Positions 19,753 through 27,875 of a stretch of 64,000 bases of DNA are shown here, in pieces; position 1 is the stretch's first letter, and the number at the start of each line of letters is the position of its first letter. The stretch is from NCEH01 sp002257205. GTDB lineage: Bacteria > Pseudomonadota > Alphaproteobacteria > Rhizobiales > Xanthobacteraceae. A model generated the notes under the pieces. That model made no database searches. It saw only the letters and a program-made list of their open reading frames with translations, and was not told the DNA's origin. Location: the NCBI RefSeq assembly GCF_043195105.1, contig NZ_JBAFWO010000004.1; one strand, given 5' to 3'. The translations under genes were made by a program, and so were the position numbers.

Positions 19753-20588
19753 TGGAGACCCTCTCGCAGGCGAAGGCGTTCGGCGGGGTGCAGGGCGTCT
19801 ATCGCCACGCCTCGGTGGAAACCAAATGCCCTATGACCTTCGCGGTCTATGTTCCGCCCCAGGCGGAGCAGGGGCCGGTGCCGCTGCTGTGGTATCTCTC
19901 CGGCCTCACCTGCACCCATGCGAACGTGATGGAGAAGGGCGAATATCGCCGCGCCGCCGCCGAGCATGGGATCATGATCGTGTGCCCGGACACCTCGCCG
20001 CGTGGTCCCGATGTGCCGGATGAGCCGGACAATTGGCAGTTCGGCTCCGGCGCCGGCTTCTATCTCGACGCGACCCAGGCGCCTTATGCGGAAAATTACC
20101 GTATGGCGCGCTATGTGGCAGAGGATTTGCCGGCGCTGATCGCCGCGCATTTCCCCGCCGATATGGCCCGCCAGGGCATTTTCGGCCATTCCATGGGCGG
20201 GCACGGCGCGCTGACGCTGGCGCTGAAAAATCCCGGCCGCTTCCAGAGCTGCTCGGCCTTCGCGCCGATCGTGCAGCCGAGCACGGCCGGCTGGTCGCGC
20301 CCGGCGTTCGAGAAATATCTCGGCGCGGATGAGGCGGCATGGCGCGCCTATGATGCCTGCGCCCTGATCGCGGACGGGCACCGCTTTCCCGAACTCCTGG
20401 TGGACCAGGGGGCGGCGGACGGATTTTTGCAGGAGGGATTGCGGCCCTGGCTGCTGGAAGAGGCGTGCGCCAAGGCGGGCATTCCGCTCACCCTGACGCT
20501 ACGGGATGGCTACGACCATTCCTATTATTTCATCTCCACCTTCATGGCCGACCATGTGGCTTACCATGCGGAACGCTTGAAGGCGTAA
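19752..20588 (+). CDS. fghA: S-formylglutathione hydrolase
   Basis: A 278-residue cytoplasmic esterase-D-family enzyme that hydrolyses S-formylglutathione to formate and glutathione, the step after FrmA. The nucleophile Ser is in GHSMGGHGAL and the catalytic His in the C-terminal YDHSYYFI. The N-terminal YLSGLTCTHANVMEKG block is diagnostic of the family. It overlaps frmA by one base (TGATG), so translation is coupled. Confidence 0.95.
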
Positions 20589-20690
20589 CGCCGCCGCGCG
20601 GGCGCTGCGGCGGCTCCGCGCAAAATACGGGCTTCCCCCGGATCGCGGGGGTTCCTCCACGAAGCGGGAGTTTCCCCGATCCGCGGGGGC

Positions 20691-21632
20691 TCAATAGCCG
20701 AGGTGCGGATCCACCCGGTTGAGCACCTCTTGCCCCGCGCGCACCCGGCGGATGTTTTCCGCGATCTGCGCCGCCGCCGATTTGGGAATGGCGACCGAGG
20801 CGAGATGCGGTGTGATGAGCACGTTTTCCATGGCCCAGAGCGGGCTTTCGGGCGGCAGCGGCTCGTGGGCGAACACGTCCAGCGTGGCTTCGCCGATCTG
20901 CCCGGACTGAAGCGCGGCGATCAGCGCCTCCTCGTCCACGATGGGGCCACGGGCGACATTGATGAAAGTCGCGCCGCGCGGCAGCTGGGAGAGGCGTTTT
21001 GCGTCGATCAGGCCGTGGGTTTCCCCCGTCAGGGGCAGCATCACCACCAGAATCTCGCATGACCCAAGGAAAGATTCGAGCGAATCAAGCCCGTGGAAGC
21101 AGGTGATTCCCGGCAAATCCTTGGCGGAACGGGACCAGCCGCGCACATTGAAGCCCTGGCGGGCCAGTTCGTGCGCTGCCATGGCCCCCAATTCGCCGAG
21201 TCCCAGCACGCCGACGGTCATCTCGTCCGCCGTGCGGGGGTGCACATAATGCCAGCGGTGGGCCCGCTGGGCCTTCTCGAAAGTGGGGATGTTTCGCGCG
21301 TGACGTAACACCGCCATGAGCACGAACGAGGCCATCATGCGGCCCATGTCCGGGTCCGAGACGCGGGTGATGGGCACGTTCGGCAGATCATCGCGGGCCA
21401 TCAGCGCATCGACCCCGGCCCCCAGGTTGACGACCAGTTCAAGGTTTTGAAATTCATTGAAAAAACCGTGTGGCGGCTTCCATACCAGGGCGTATCTTAC
21501 CTCCGCCGGATCGCCCGTATCGGGCGCGATCCGCACGTCGAGGTCCGGCATCTGGTCACGCAAGGCCTGCGCCCAGGGGCCGGCCACATCCACCCGGCTG
21601 TAGAATACCAAAGCCCGTTCGCCACCGCTCAT
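20691..21632 (-). CDS. D-2-hydroxyacid dehydrogenase, glyoxylate/hydroxypyruvate reductase A-like
   Basis: A 313-residue NAD(P)H-dependent oxidoreductase of the GhrA branch. It has the nucleotide-binding loop VGVLGLGELGAMAA, the catalytic Arg in NVARGPIVDEEALI, a Glu in DVFAHEPLP and the catalytic His in ITPHLAS. The PDMGRMMASFVL segment is typical of the branch. Likely substrates are glyoxylate and hydroxypyruvate. The ATG at 21632 gives the usual length; the frame is open 90 bases further upstream but without protein-like sequence. It converges with fghA. Confidence 0.88.
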   Translation of the reverse strand: MSGGERALVFYSRVDVAGPWAQALRDQMPDLDVRIAPDTGDPAEVRYALVWKPPHGFFNEFQNLELVVNLGAGVDALMARDDLPNVPITRVSDPDMGRMMASFVLMAVLRHARNIPTFEKAQRAHRWHYVHPRTADEMTVGVLGLGELGAMAAHELARQGFNVRGWSRSAKDLPGITCFHGLDSLESFLGSCEILVVMLPLTGETHGLIDAKRLSQLPRGATFINVARGPIVDEEALIAALQSGQIGEATLDVFAHEPLPPESPLWAMENVLITPHLASVAIPKSAAAQIAENIRRVRAGQEVLNRVDPHLGY

Positions 21633-21851
21633 GATCACCCCCGTGTATTGCCGGAAAATAACCTGCCAAGGCGTGACCCGCCACGCACCATAAGGCAGCT
21701 TCCCGCAAGCTTGCTCCTTCACGGTGCATCAGGAAGAGGCATGTGCGTTCAATCTCTGCGTGTATTTTTAGCCATATGAGAGGATAATGGCGCTCGACGA
21801 AGCAGGCGGGCCGTAACAAAAGGAAACATGGGTCTTCGCGTGGAGAGGCAA

Positions 21852-22244
21852 ATGCCCAATCAGACCATTGAAATCGACGCCGTCACCAAAGTCACCCTCG
21901 CTGCCTTGCTCAACCTGATCCGCCTGCTTGGTGCGGAACTGGTGGCCGGCAAGCATCGAGACGATGTCGATCACCTGGAACGCGCGCTGCGCGCGAAGCT
22001 GAACTTCGTAAGGGAAGGCGTCGACAAGCACGATGCCGAGGCCGGGCTCGCCCTGGCGCACCAATTGCTGACGCCGGTGCTGCGCCAGATCCGCGCCCAG
22101 GCCAATCTCGCCGGCGGCGAGGCGCAGCCGGTGCCGCGCGAGGCCGCAGACGCGGCTGCCGCAGCGATCCCGGCCGTGAAGGCGGGGCCCGCGAAACTGT
22201 CGTCCGCCCGCGCCACGCGGGCCAAGCGCGCCAGCATGAATTGA
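21852..22244 (+). CDS. Small helical protein of unknown function
   Basis: A 130-residue protein, not recognised. Residues 1-90 look all-helical with heptad-like leucines (TLAALLNLIRLLGAEL, DHLERALRAKL, ALAHQLLTPVLRQI); the last 45 residues are Ala-rich and basic. No signal peptide. The ATG at 21852 is preferred; an upstream ATG at 21828 would add eight residues. It is followed closely by a terminator hairpin at 22265-22302, which supports a real transcription unit. Confidence 0.6.
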   Translation: MPNQTIEIDAVTKVTLAALLNLIRLLGAELVAGKHRDDVDHLERALRAKLNFVREGVDKHDAEAGLALAHQLLTPVLRQIRAQANLAGGEAQPVPREAADAAAAAIPAVKAGPAKLSSARATRAKRASMN

Positions 22245-22264
22245 GCCGCGCGGTCAAAAAAATT

Positions 22265-22302
22265 CGCGCAGGGCGGAACCCCCCGTGGCCCTGCGCGTTT
22301 TT
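22265..22302 (+). terminator. Intrinsic terminator (works on both strands)
   Basis: Ten-base-pair perfect stem (22265-22274 with 22288-22297, CGCGCAGGGC/GCCCTGCGCG) followed by five T. Seven A lie just before the stem, so the opposite strand also has a T run. It follows the 130-residue gene and faces the convergent metallopeptidase gene. Confidence 0.85.
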
Positions 22303-22304
22303 AA

Positions 22305-22331
22305 GGTATCACCGCCCCCCACGGTGATACC
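22305..22331. repeat. Perfect hairpin between two terminators
   Basis: GGTATCACCG (22305-22314) pairs perfectly with CGGTGATACC (22322-22331) around a seven-base C-rich loop. There is no T run, so it is not itself a standard terminator. It lies between terminator hairpins on either side. Confidence 0.75.
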
Positions 22332-22336
22332 CCAAA

Positions 22337-22376
22337 GCCCCGCTCTCTTCCCCCCGGAGAGCGGGGCATTTCTTTT
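22337..22376 (+). terminator. Second intrinsic terminator
   Basis: An 11-bp perfect stem (GCCCCGCTCTC at 22337-22347 with its complement at 22357-22367) around a C-rich loop, followed by ATTTCTTTTT. It backs up the terminator at 22265. Confidence 0.8.
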
Positions 22377-22424
22377 TCCCGCCCATGGTTTCCGCCCATG
22401 GTTTCCGCACGTCTTGCCCGCCGG

Positions 22425-23570
22425 TCAGCCCGGCTGGGTCGCCATCCTGGGCGCGCGGCCCTCGGCCGGCCCGGTCTTGTCGACCGCTGGCGCGATCGGC
22501 GGCGCGTCCTCGTCATGGACCAGCAGTTCGTGGATGAATTGGAGCTTCTGCGTCACCGGCAGCGAGAGGACGAAGGGATAGAGGTCCGGCTGGCCCATGG
22601 AGCGATTGATGGAATTCACCGCCACCGTGAGGGGCACGAAGGCTTCTACCAAGTCCTCGGCGCTGGGCGCCTGGTAGGGCTTGAAATCCACCTCCAGCGC
22701 CAGCTCCGCCGCCTTGCGGATCTTCGGCCGCAGCTTGATGCCGAACGCGCCGGCGGTCTCCAGCGCGTCCACCATATGTACGTAATGCGCCCAGGTCTCG
22801 GCGAAATCCTCCCACGGATGGGCGGTGGCATAGGAACTGATGAAGGCGCCCTGCCAGCCGGGCGGCGGCCCCTGATCGTAATGGCGCTGGAGCGCCTCGC
22901 CATAATCGGCCCGCTCGTCGCCGAACACCGCCCGGAAGCCGTCGAGCTTGCCGCCGTCGCGCACCAGGCGGTCCCAATAATAATGGCCCACCTCGTGACG
23001 GAAATGGCCGAGCAGGGTGCGGTAGGGCTCCTTCATGCTGGTGCGGCGCGCCTCGCGCTCGGCATCGTCCGCCTCGGCGATGTTGATGGTGATGATGCCG
23101 TTGTCATGGCCGGTCAGCACCCGTTCCTGATCGCCGCTCGGCATGGTGACGTCGGCGAGGAAATCGAAGGCAAGGCCGCTTTCCGGCTGTTCCGTGCGGT
23201 CCGGCATGGGCAGCCGCCAGCGCAGCAGGGAATAGAACAGATGGTGCTTAGCCTGCTCCATCTTGCGCCAGCGCGCCAGATTCTCCTCGATCGACAGGTC
23301 CGGCACCGTGCGATTGTGGCGGCAGGCTTCGCAGGTGGTGCGGCCGGCATCGGCCGGGATCAGCCAGTTGCAGGCGTCATATTGGGCATTGTCGCAGAAC
23401 AGATAGGGGCGCCCGCGGTCCGCGAGCACGCTCCAGGCCGCGCCATCCGGCTCCACGGCGGAGACGGTGTTCTTTTCCGGCAGGTAGCCAAGCCGATATC
23501 CGCAATTCACACAGAACCGATTGTCGAAATGCACCGGGTTGCGGCAATTCTGGCATTCGAAGAGCTTCAT
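22425..23570 (-). CDS. Putative zinc-binding metallopeptidase (zincin type with N-terminal zinc ribbon)
   Basis: A 381-residue protein. It opens with a zinc-ribbon pattern of two Cys-x2-Cys pairs (FECQNCRNP and FCVNCGYRL), and two further pairs follow (CDNAQYDAC, CEACRHN). The middle contains HEVGHYYWDRL, a HExxH zinc-protease motif, with a downstream acidic residue-rich stretch (DERADYGEALQRHY) and ETWAHYVHMVDALE. This combination matches an uncharacterised conserved bacterial family annotated as putative zinc-binding peptidases. No signal peptide, so cytoplasmic. The ATG at 23570 places the zinc ribbon at the N-terminus. The substrate is unknown. Confidence 0.82.
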   Translation of the reverse strand: MKLFECQNCRNPVHFDNRFCVNCGYRLGYLPEKNTVSAVEPDGAAWSVLADRGRPYLFCDNAQYDACNWLIPADAGRTTCEACRHNRTVPDLSIEENLARWRKMEQAKHHLFYSLLRWRLPMPDRTEQPESGLAFDFLADVTMPSGDQERVLTGHDNGIITINIAEADDAEREARRTSMKEPYRTLLGHFRHEVGHYYWDRLVRDGGKLDGFRAVFGDERADYGEALQRHYDQGPPPGWQGAFISSYATAHPWEDFAETWAHYVHMVDALETAGAFGIKLRPKIRKAAELALEVDFKPYQAPSAEDLVEAFVPLTVAVNSINRSMGQPDLYPFVLSLPVTQKLQFIHELLVHDEDAPPIAPAVDKTGPAEGRAPRMATQPG

Positions 23571-23779
23571 GGGCAGGGGCCTCGAACGGTCAGGCGGTGG
23601 AGCGGGCGCGAGAACCGCTGCCGGCACCCGTCTAAGGACGACGCAGCCATGCTTCGGTTCCAACCGCAAGCGCCATCGGGCGTATTATGGCGCATTCGCG
23701 TCCAGCGCCCCGGTGCAGGTGATGTGAGATGGGTGCGAGACGGCGATGCCCTCGGCGGCCCCGCTTCAGCCCGCCCGCT

Positions 23780-24115
23780 TCAGCCGACCAACGGGTCCTG
23801 CTGGCGGTCCGGCTCGGTTTCCATGGCCGAGGTTTGCGCACGCGCGGGTGAGGTGTTTTCCACCGGCCCGCGAAACAGCATCGAAACGCCAACCATGGCC
23901 CCGATCACGATGAGCACCGGATAGGACAGCGTGGCCCAGACCAGCGATGAGCGCAGGGTGAGATGGCCGAACAGCCGCAACACCATGCCGATGCTGGCGG
24001 GTGCGCTCACAAATCCCAGGATGCCGAGCGCGAATTTGGCGCGTGGAAGGAAGGCCTCCCGCGCCTTGCCGCCCGCCTCCCGTGCGCCCGCCTTGGGTGC
24101 GTCCGTCGTCCCCAT
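23780..24115 (-). CDS. Small membrane protein of unknown function
   Basis: A 111-residue protein with a polar N-terminus and two hydrophobic segments (about residues 29-48 and 62-82), ending in a polar tail. It is not recognised. The start ATG (24115) is the first in the frame. Support is the regular membrane topology and lack of another frame with protein character; the call remains uncertain. Confidence 0.5.
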   Translation of the reverse strand: MGTTDAPKAGAREAGGKAREAFLPRAKFALGILGFVSAPASIGMVLRLFGHLTLRSSLVWATLSYPVLIVIGAMVGVSMLFRGPVENTSPARAQTSAMETEPDRQQDPLVG

Positions 24116-24283
24116 CCACGGCTCTCCCGCACCCGGCGCGGCGCGGCGGGTGTTCCGCGCTTTTTATGCGACGCGCAGCATGGCGCCAATATGGCGAGGC
24201 TTGCGGCCGCGCGCTTGCGCCGGCTTTTCAAGCGGCGGATTTGTGCTTAGACCGAAAAGCCAGGGTATTCGGGACGCTTGAAA

Positions 24284-25042
24284 ATGAAGCTGTTTGGGCA
24301 TGCGGTGCGGATTCCGAGCCGGGTGGCGGAAGTCGGCTGGCTGTTCGACCAGGAGAAGGGCACCTTCATCTGGGACGCGCCGCGCAAGGTGGTGCGCGAG
24401 GAGCCTGCCGCGCGGCATCCCAAGTCGGTGCGCTATTGCCCGGCGGTGATCGACCATGACGCCCGCCTGTTCGAAGTGGTTTCCCCCATCGACATGCACC
24501 TGCGCTTCCTTGTGGACGAGAAGACCCGCGTCCCGAGCCTGGTGAACGGCGCGGGCGACCAGTCGAACATCCGCGCCAAGCATCTCGGGCAGATGATCAG
24601 CCTCGTTTCGGCGAAGGAATGGCGCCATCCCGAGCGGCCGATCCTCCAGCTCATCACGCCCTATGTGTTCGTGGCCGACGAGCCGATCTATATCAACCAG
24701 CTACCGCCCTTCAATCATTACCGGCCTAACCCGCTGCCTGGGCTGCTGATTGGCGGCCGGTTCCCAATCGAGAACTGGCCGCGCCAGCTCATGTGGGCGT
24801 TCGAGTGGCACGAGCCGAAGAAGGACATCATCATCAAGCGCGGCGAACCGCTGTTCTACGCGCGGTTCGAGACCGTGGACCCCTCGCGCCCGATCCGCAT
24901 GGTGGAGGCGGAGATGACGCCGGAGCTGCGGCGCCACATCGACGGCATGTCGGGCGTCACCAATTATGTGAACCGCACCTTCTCGCTGTTCGACGTGGCG
25001 CGCCAGCGCCGGCCCAAGAAGCTGCTGACCAAGAAGAGCTGA
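24284..25042 (+). CDS. Conserved cytoplasmic protein of unknown function
   Basis: A 252-residue soluble protein without signal peptide or membrane segment. It contains well-defined Trp/Pro/Tyr-rich blocks (ITPYVFVADEPIYINQLPP, GRFPIENWPRQLMWAFEW, RGEPLFYARFET) and a conserved-looking YVNRTFSLFDVARQRRPK near the end. I recognise the style of an uncharacterised proteobacterial family but no catalytic motif. The ATG at 24284 is chosen; a TTG two codons upstream is possible. Confidence 0.7.
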   Translation: MKLFGHAVRIPSRVAEVGWLFDQEKGTFIWDAPRKVVREEPAARHPKSVRYCPAVIDHDARLFEVVSPIDMHLRFLVDEKTRVPSLVNGAGDQSNIRAKHLGQMISLVSAKEWRHPERPILQLITPYVFVADEPIYINQLPPFNHYRPNPLPGLLIGGRFPIENWPRQLMWAFEWHEPKKDIIIKRGEPLFYARFETVDPSRPIRMVEAEMTPELRRHIDGMSGVTNYVNRTFSLFDVARQRRPKKLLTKKS

Positions 25043-25066
25043 GCCAGCCTGCGGCGCTTTCGCCTC

Positions 25067-25521
25067 GCCCCCTCACCAGCCCGCACGCGGGCGACCTCTC
25101 CCCGGCGGGGAGAGGTGGAGCGGGGAGAATGTTCCCCCTCACCCCGACGGGGAGAGGGCTGGGGTGAGGGGGCAGCCTCGCCACCCACACCGCCATCTCC
25201 CGGCACAGCGCGGCGTTCCCCCTCACCCGCCCGCAAGCGGGCGACCTCTCCCCGGCGGGGAGAGGTGGGGCCGGAGGGTATTTTCCCTTTCGCCGATGGG
25301 GAGACGTGGGGCCGGAGGGTGTTCCCCCTCTCCCCGCCGGGGAGAGGGTTGGGGTGAGGGGGCAGCCTCGCCGCCCACACCGCCGTCTCCCGGCACAGCG
25401 CGGCGTCCCCCCTCACCCGCCCGCACGCGGGCGACCTCTCCCCGTCGGGGAGAGGTGGGTCAGAGGAAATCGGGGGAAATCTCCCCCTCTCCCCGCCGGG
25501 GAGAGGGCTGGGGTGAGGGGG
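25067..25521. repeat. Block of tandem palindromic repeats, block 1
   Basis: About 455 bases made of two alternating modules. Module 1 contains CCCCTCACC, a GC hairpin (CGCCCGCACGCGGGCG) and ACCTCTCCCC...GGGGAGAGGT; it occurs three times. Module 2 is CTCTCCCCGCCGGGGAGAG followed by GGTTGGGGTGAGGGGG; it occurs three times with variants. The stretch between modules (starting CAGCCTCGCC) is repeated with a period of about 190 bases, showing tandem duplication. CCCCTCACC and GGTGAGGGG can pair, so the block folds into nested hairpins. Related units occur at 36433-36719. Such units are widespread intergenic repeats in alphaproteobacteria. Confidence 0.85.
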
Positions 25522-25532
25522 CTCCCGCCCCG

Positions 25533-26219
25533 TCACGCGATGGTGAGGCTGATGCTTGCCACGCCCGCGACGCCGCCTTCCAGCACATCGCCGGAGACGG
25601 TGGGGCCAACGCCGGCCGGGGTGCCGGCGAAGATCAGGTCGCCCGGCTCCAGGCGGAACAGGGTGGAGAGGGTGGCGATCATTTCTGGCACCTTCCAGAT
25701 CATCTGGTTGAGGTCGCCATCCTGGCGCAGCTGGCCGTTGACGTTGAGCCACACCCGCCCGGCATCCGGATGGCCGATGCGATCCGCCGGCACCAAAGCC
25801 GAGCAGGGGGCGGATTGCTCGAACGCCTTGCCCACTTCCCAGGGGCGGCCCATCTTCTTGGCTTCGCCCTGGAGGTCGCGGCGGGTGAGATCGAGGCCGA
25901 CGCCATAGCCATAGACCAGGTCGAGCGCCTGTTCGACCGGCACATCCTCGCCGCCGCCCTTCAGCGCCACCACCATTTCCACCTCGAAATGCAGGTCGGA
26001 CGTGCGCTTGGGATAGGGAATGGTGGACCCGCTCGGGATCAGATTGTCCGGGTTCTTCTGGAAGAAGAACGGCGGCTCGCGATTGGGATCGTGCCCCATC
26101 TCGATGGCGTGGTCGGCGAAATTGCGCCCGACGCAATAGATGCGGTGCACCGGGAAACGGTCTTGCGAGCCCTCGACGGCGAGGCTCGGAACGGCGGGGG
26201 CGGGGATGACGAAGGCCAT
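25533..26219 (-). CDS. Fumarylacetoacetate hydrolase-family protein (fumarylpyruvate hydrolase-like)
   Basis: A 228-residue cytoplasmic enzyme. It has the family opening RIYCVGRNFADHAIEMG and the metal-binding acidic residues in HFEVEMVVALKGG and GVGLDLTRRDLQ, and the GDLIFAGTPAGVGP block near the end. Members cleave C-C bonds in ring-cleavage products such as fumarylpyruvate, or decarboxylate oxaloacetate. Size and motifs fit the short single-domain branch close to fumarylpyruvate hydrolase, but no aromatic-degradation genes are nearby, so the substrate is open. Confidence 0.88.
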   Translation of the reverse strand: MAFVIPAPAVPSLAVEGSQDRFPVHRIYCVGRNFADHAIEMGHDPNREPPFFFQKNPDNLIPSGSTIPYPKRTSDLHFEVEMVVALKGGGEDVPVEQALDLVYGYGVGLDLTRRDLQGEAKKMGRPWEVGKAFEQSAPCSALVPADRIGHPDAGRVWLNVNGQLRQDGDLNQMIWKVPEMIATLSTLFRLEPGDLIFAGTPAGVGPTVSGDVLEGGVAGVASISLTIA

Positions 26220-26332
26220 GGAACGCTCCTTCAGAGGCTCCCCGGCTTAAACGCGGCTTCGGCGTTTGGAAAGAGGCGCGGCGCCGGGGATCCTCAGATC
26301 CCGGGCGCCGCACGCAACGTCATGTCGCCGGC

Positions 26333-26989
26333 TTATTCGGCGGCGGCGGTGAGGCCGATGGGGCAGGACACGCCGGTGCCGCCGAGCCCGCAATAGCCCA
26401 TCGGATTCTTGGCCAGATACTGCTGGTGATCTTCCTCAGCGTAATAGAACGGGCCGCCGTCGCGGATCTCGGTGGTGATGGGGCCGTAGCCCTTCGCCTT
26501 CAGCGCCGCCTCATACGCGGCCTTGGAGGCCTCGGCCTCGGCCCGGCGCGCCGCGTCGGGCACATAGATGCCGGAGCGATACTGCGTGCCGATGTCATTG
26601 CCCTGGCGCATGCCCTGGGTGGGGTCGTGGCTTTCCCAGAACACCTTGAGCAATTGGGCGAAGCTCACCTGCGCGGGATCATAGGCCACCAGCACGCCTT
26701 CGGTATGGCCGGTGCGGCCGGAGCACACTTCCTGATAGGTCGCGTTGGGCGTATGCCCGGCCACATAGCCGACGGCGGTCACATACACGCCCGGCACCTG
26801 CCAGAACTTGCGCTCCGCGCCCCAGAAGCAGCCGAGCGCGAACACCGCGGTCTCGATGCCCGCGGGGAACGGGCCCTTCAAGGCTTTGTGATTGACGAAA
26901 TGCGCGGGCGCGGTCTTCACCGCCTCGGTGCGGCCGGGCAGGGCTTCGGTGGCGGTGGGCAGGTCCAGGGACTTCTTCGACCAGAACAT
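26333..26989 (-). CDS. msrA: Peptide-methionine (S)-S-oxide reductase
   Basis: A 218-residue enzyme that repairs oxidised methionine, reducing the S-sulfoxide. The catalytic Cys54 is in ALGCFWGAERKF; YQEVCSGRTGHTE and the YYAEEDHQQYL block are typical of MsrA. Resolving Cys residues are in YCGLGGTGVSC near the C-terminus. No export signal, so cytoplasmic. The ATG at 26989 gives the usual N-terminal arm; a more distal ATG at 27016 is less likely. Transcribed alone or with the FAH-family gene downstream (gap 113 nt). Confidence 0.95.
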   Translation of the reverse strand: MFWSKKSLDLPTATEALPGRTEAVKTAPAHFVNHKALKGPFPAGIETAVFALGCFWGAERKFWQVPGVYVTAVGYVAGHTPNATYQEVCSGRTGHTEGVLVAYDPAQVSFAQLLKVFWESHDPTQGMRQGNDIGTQYRSGIYVPDAARRAEAEASKAAYEAALKAKGYGPITTEIRDGGPFYYAEEDHQQYLAKNPMGYCGLGGTGVSCPIGLTAAAE

Positions 26990-27195
26990 GGCGGGCTCCT
27001 CGTCTGCGCCGCGCATCGCCGGGGTTCGGCAGCGCCGGGCGCTCGTGGGGTGAAGGAGGCCGTCGCGACCGCCTAGAACGAACCGGGCTGACCGTGCGCC
27101 CGCAGCTCGTCCGGCATGGGCTCGAACGTCTCGCGCTCCAATATGGGGATGATGAGGCGATTGCGCGAGGGGGAGGGTTCGCGCGGTTGGGTCGG

Positions 27196-27510
27196 CTAGT
27201 TGGCGATGAAGCGCGAGCGCTGGCGCACCCGCCCGATGGCGAGGAAGAGAAAGCCGATGATCGCCAGCAGCAGGAACAGCGGCAGGCCGAGCACCGGCAG
27301 CGCCGCATCGCTCCAGGCCCAGGGCGAGAGCGCCGCAATCTTGGCCTGGGCGGCCGCGAAGCTCGCGGGGGAGAGCGCGGTCCAGGCATCCTGGGTGGAG
27401 GTGAGGATCAGCCGGCTCGAGGCGATGGAGCGCGTTCCATCCACCACCAAAGCGACGAAGCCGCCGGCCAGGATCCAGAAGCCGAAGAAGCGGAACAGGA
27501 AGCGGAACAT
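27196..27510 (-). CDS. Small membrane protein of unknown function
   Basis: A 104-residue protein with two hydrophobic segments (about residues 7-25 and 70-92) separated by a polar, Ala/Ser-rich loop, with basic residues after the second segment. Not recognised. The ATG at 27510 leads directly into FRFLFRFFGFWILAGG, a plausible first membrane helix. The call rests on topology. Confidence 0.6.
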   Translation of the reverse strand: MFRFLFRFFGFWILAGGFVALVVDGTRSIASSRLILTSTQDAWTALSPASFAAAQAKIAALSPWAWSDAALPVLGLPLFLLLAIIGFLFLAIGRVRQRSRFIAN

Positions 27511-27875
27511 CGCGCCTCGCGCTGGCACGTCCGGCGCGGGAGGCGCGCGGTTCGATGCCCCTTCCTAGCGCACTCGGCGGCGAGGTTGAACCAGGACCGG
27601 CGCAAAAGCGGACGCGCCGGATTCATCCGAGGTGCAACTTCGCCCGAATTGGCGGTGTCGAGCGCCGCAAAGCCGCGGAGACGCGTCACGAAACCCCTGT
27701 TCGTCCGTGCTAAGTCCATGTTTCACGTGAAACATTTTTCGCCGGAGCGCGCATTTGCGGGCGCCATCCGGTTCTGCAGCCAGGGCTTTGGGCGGGTTCG
27801 GCAAAAAAGGGGATGGCGCATATTCGTGACTTGAGGCCCCTTGAAGCGGAGGCGCAGGTTTGCTCCTATTGGGGC
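27511..27875. other. Intergenic region carrying parS
   Basis: This 365-base gap between divergent genes contains the parS palindrome at 27719-27734. I see no gene in it; a short frame starting at the parS ATG looks spurious. Confidence 0.6.
27719..27734. promoter_or_regulatory. parS centromere-like site for ParB
   Basis: TGTTTCACGTGAAACA, a perfect 16-base palindrome identical to the consensus chromosomal ParB-binding site of bacteria. ParB loads here and spreads to organise and segregate the origin region. The site lies in non-coding DNA. Chromosomal parS sites usually lie near the replication origin, so this window is probably origin-proximal (inference). No parA or parB gene is in the window. 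Confidence 0.93.

Noticed and set aside
25067..25521. CRISPR array
   Set aside because: Repeats are palindromic, of two kinds, and vary; intervals are themselves repeated rather than unique, and no cas genes are near.
27720..27832. Short gene starting at the ATG within parS
   Set aside because: Start codon is part of the palindrome, no ribosome site, and translation has no features.
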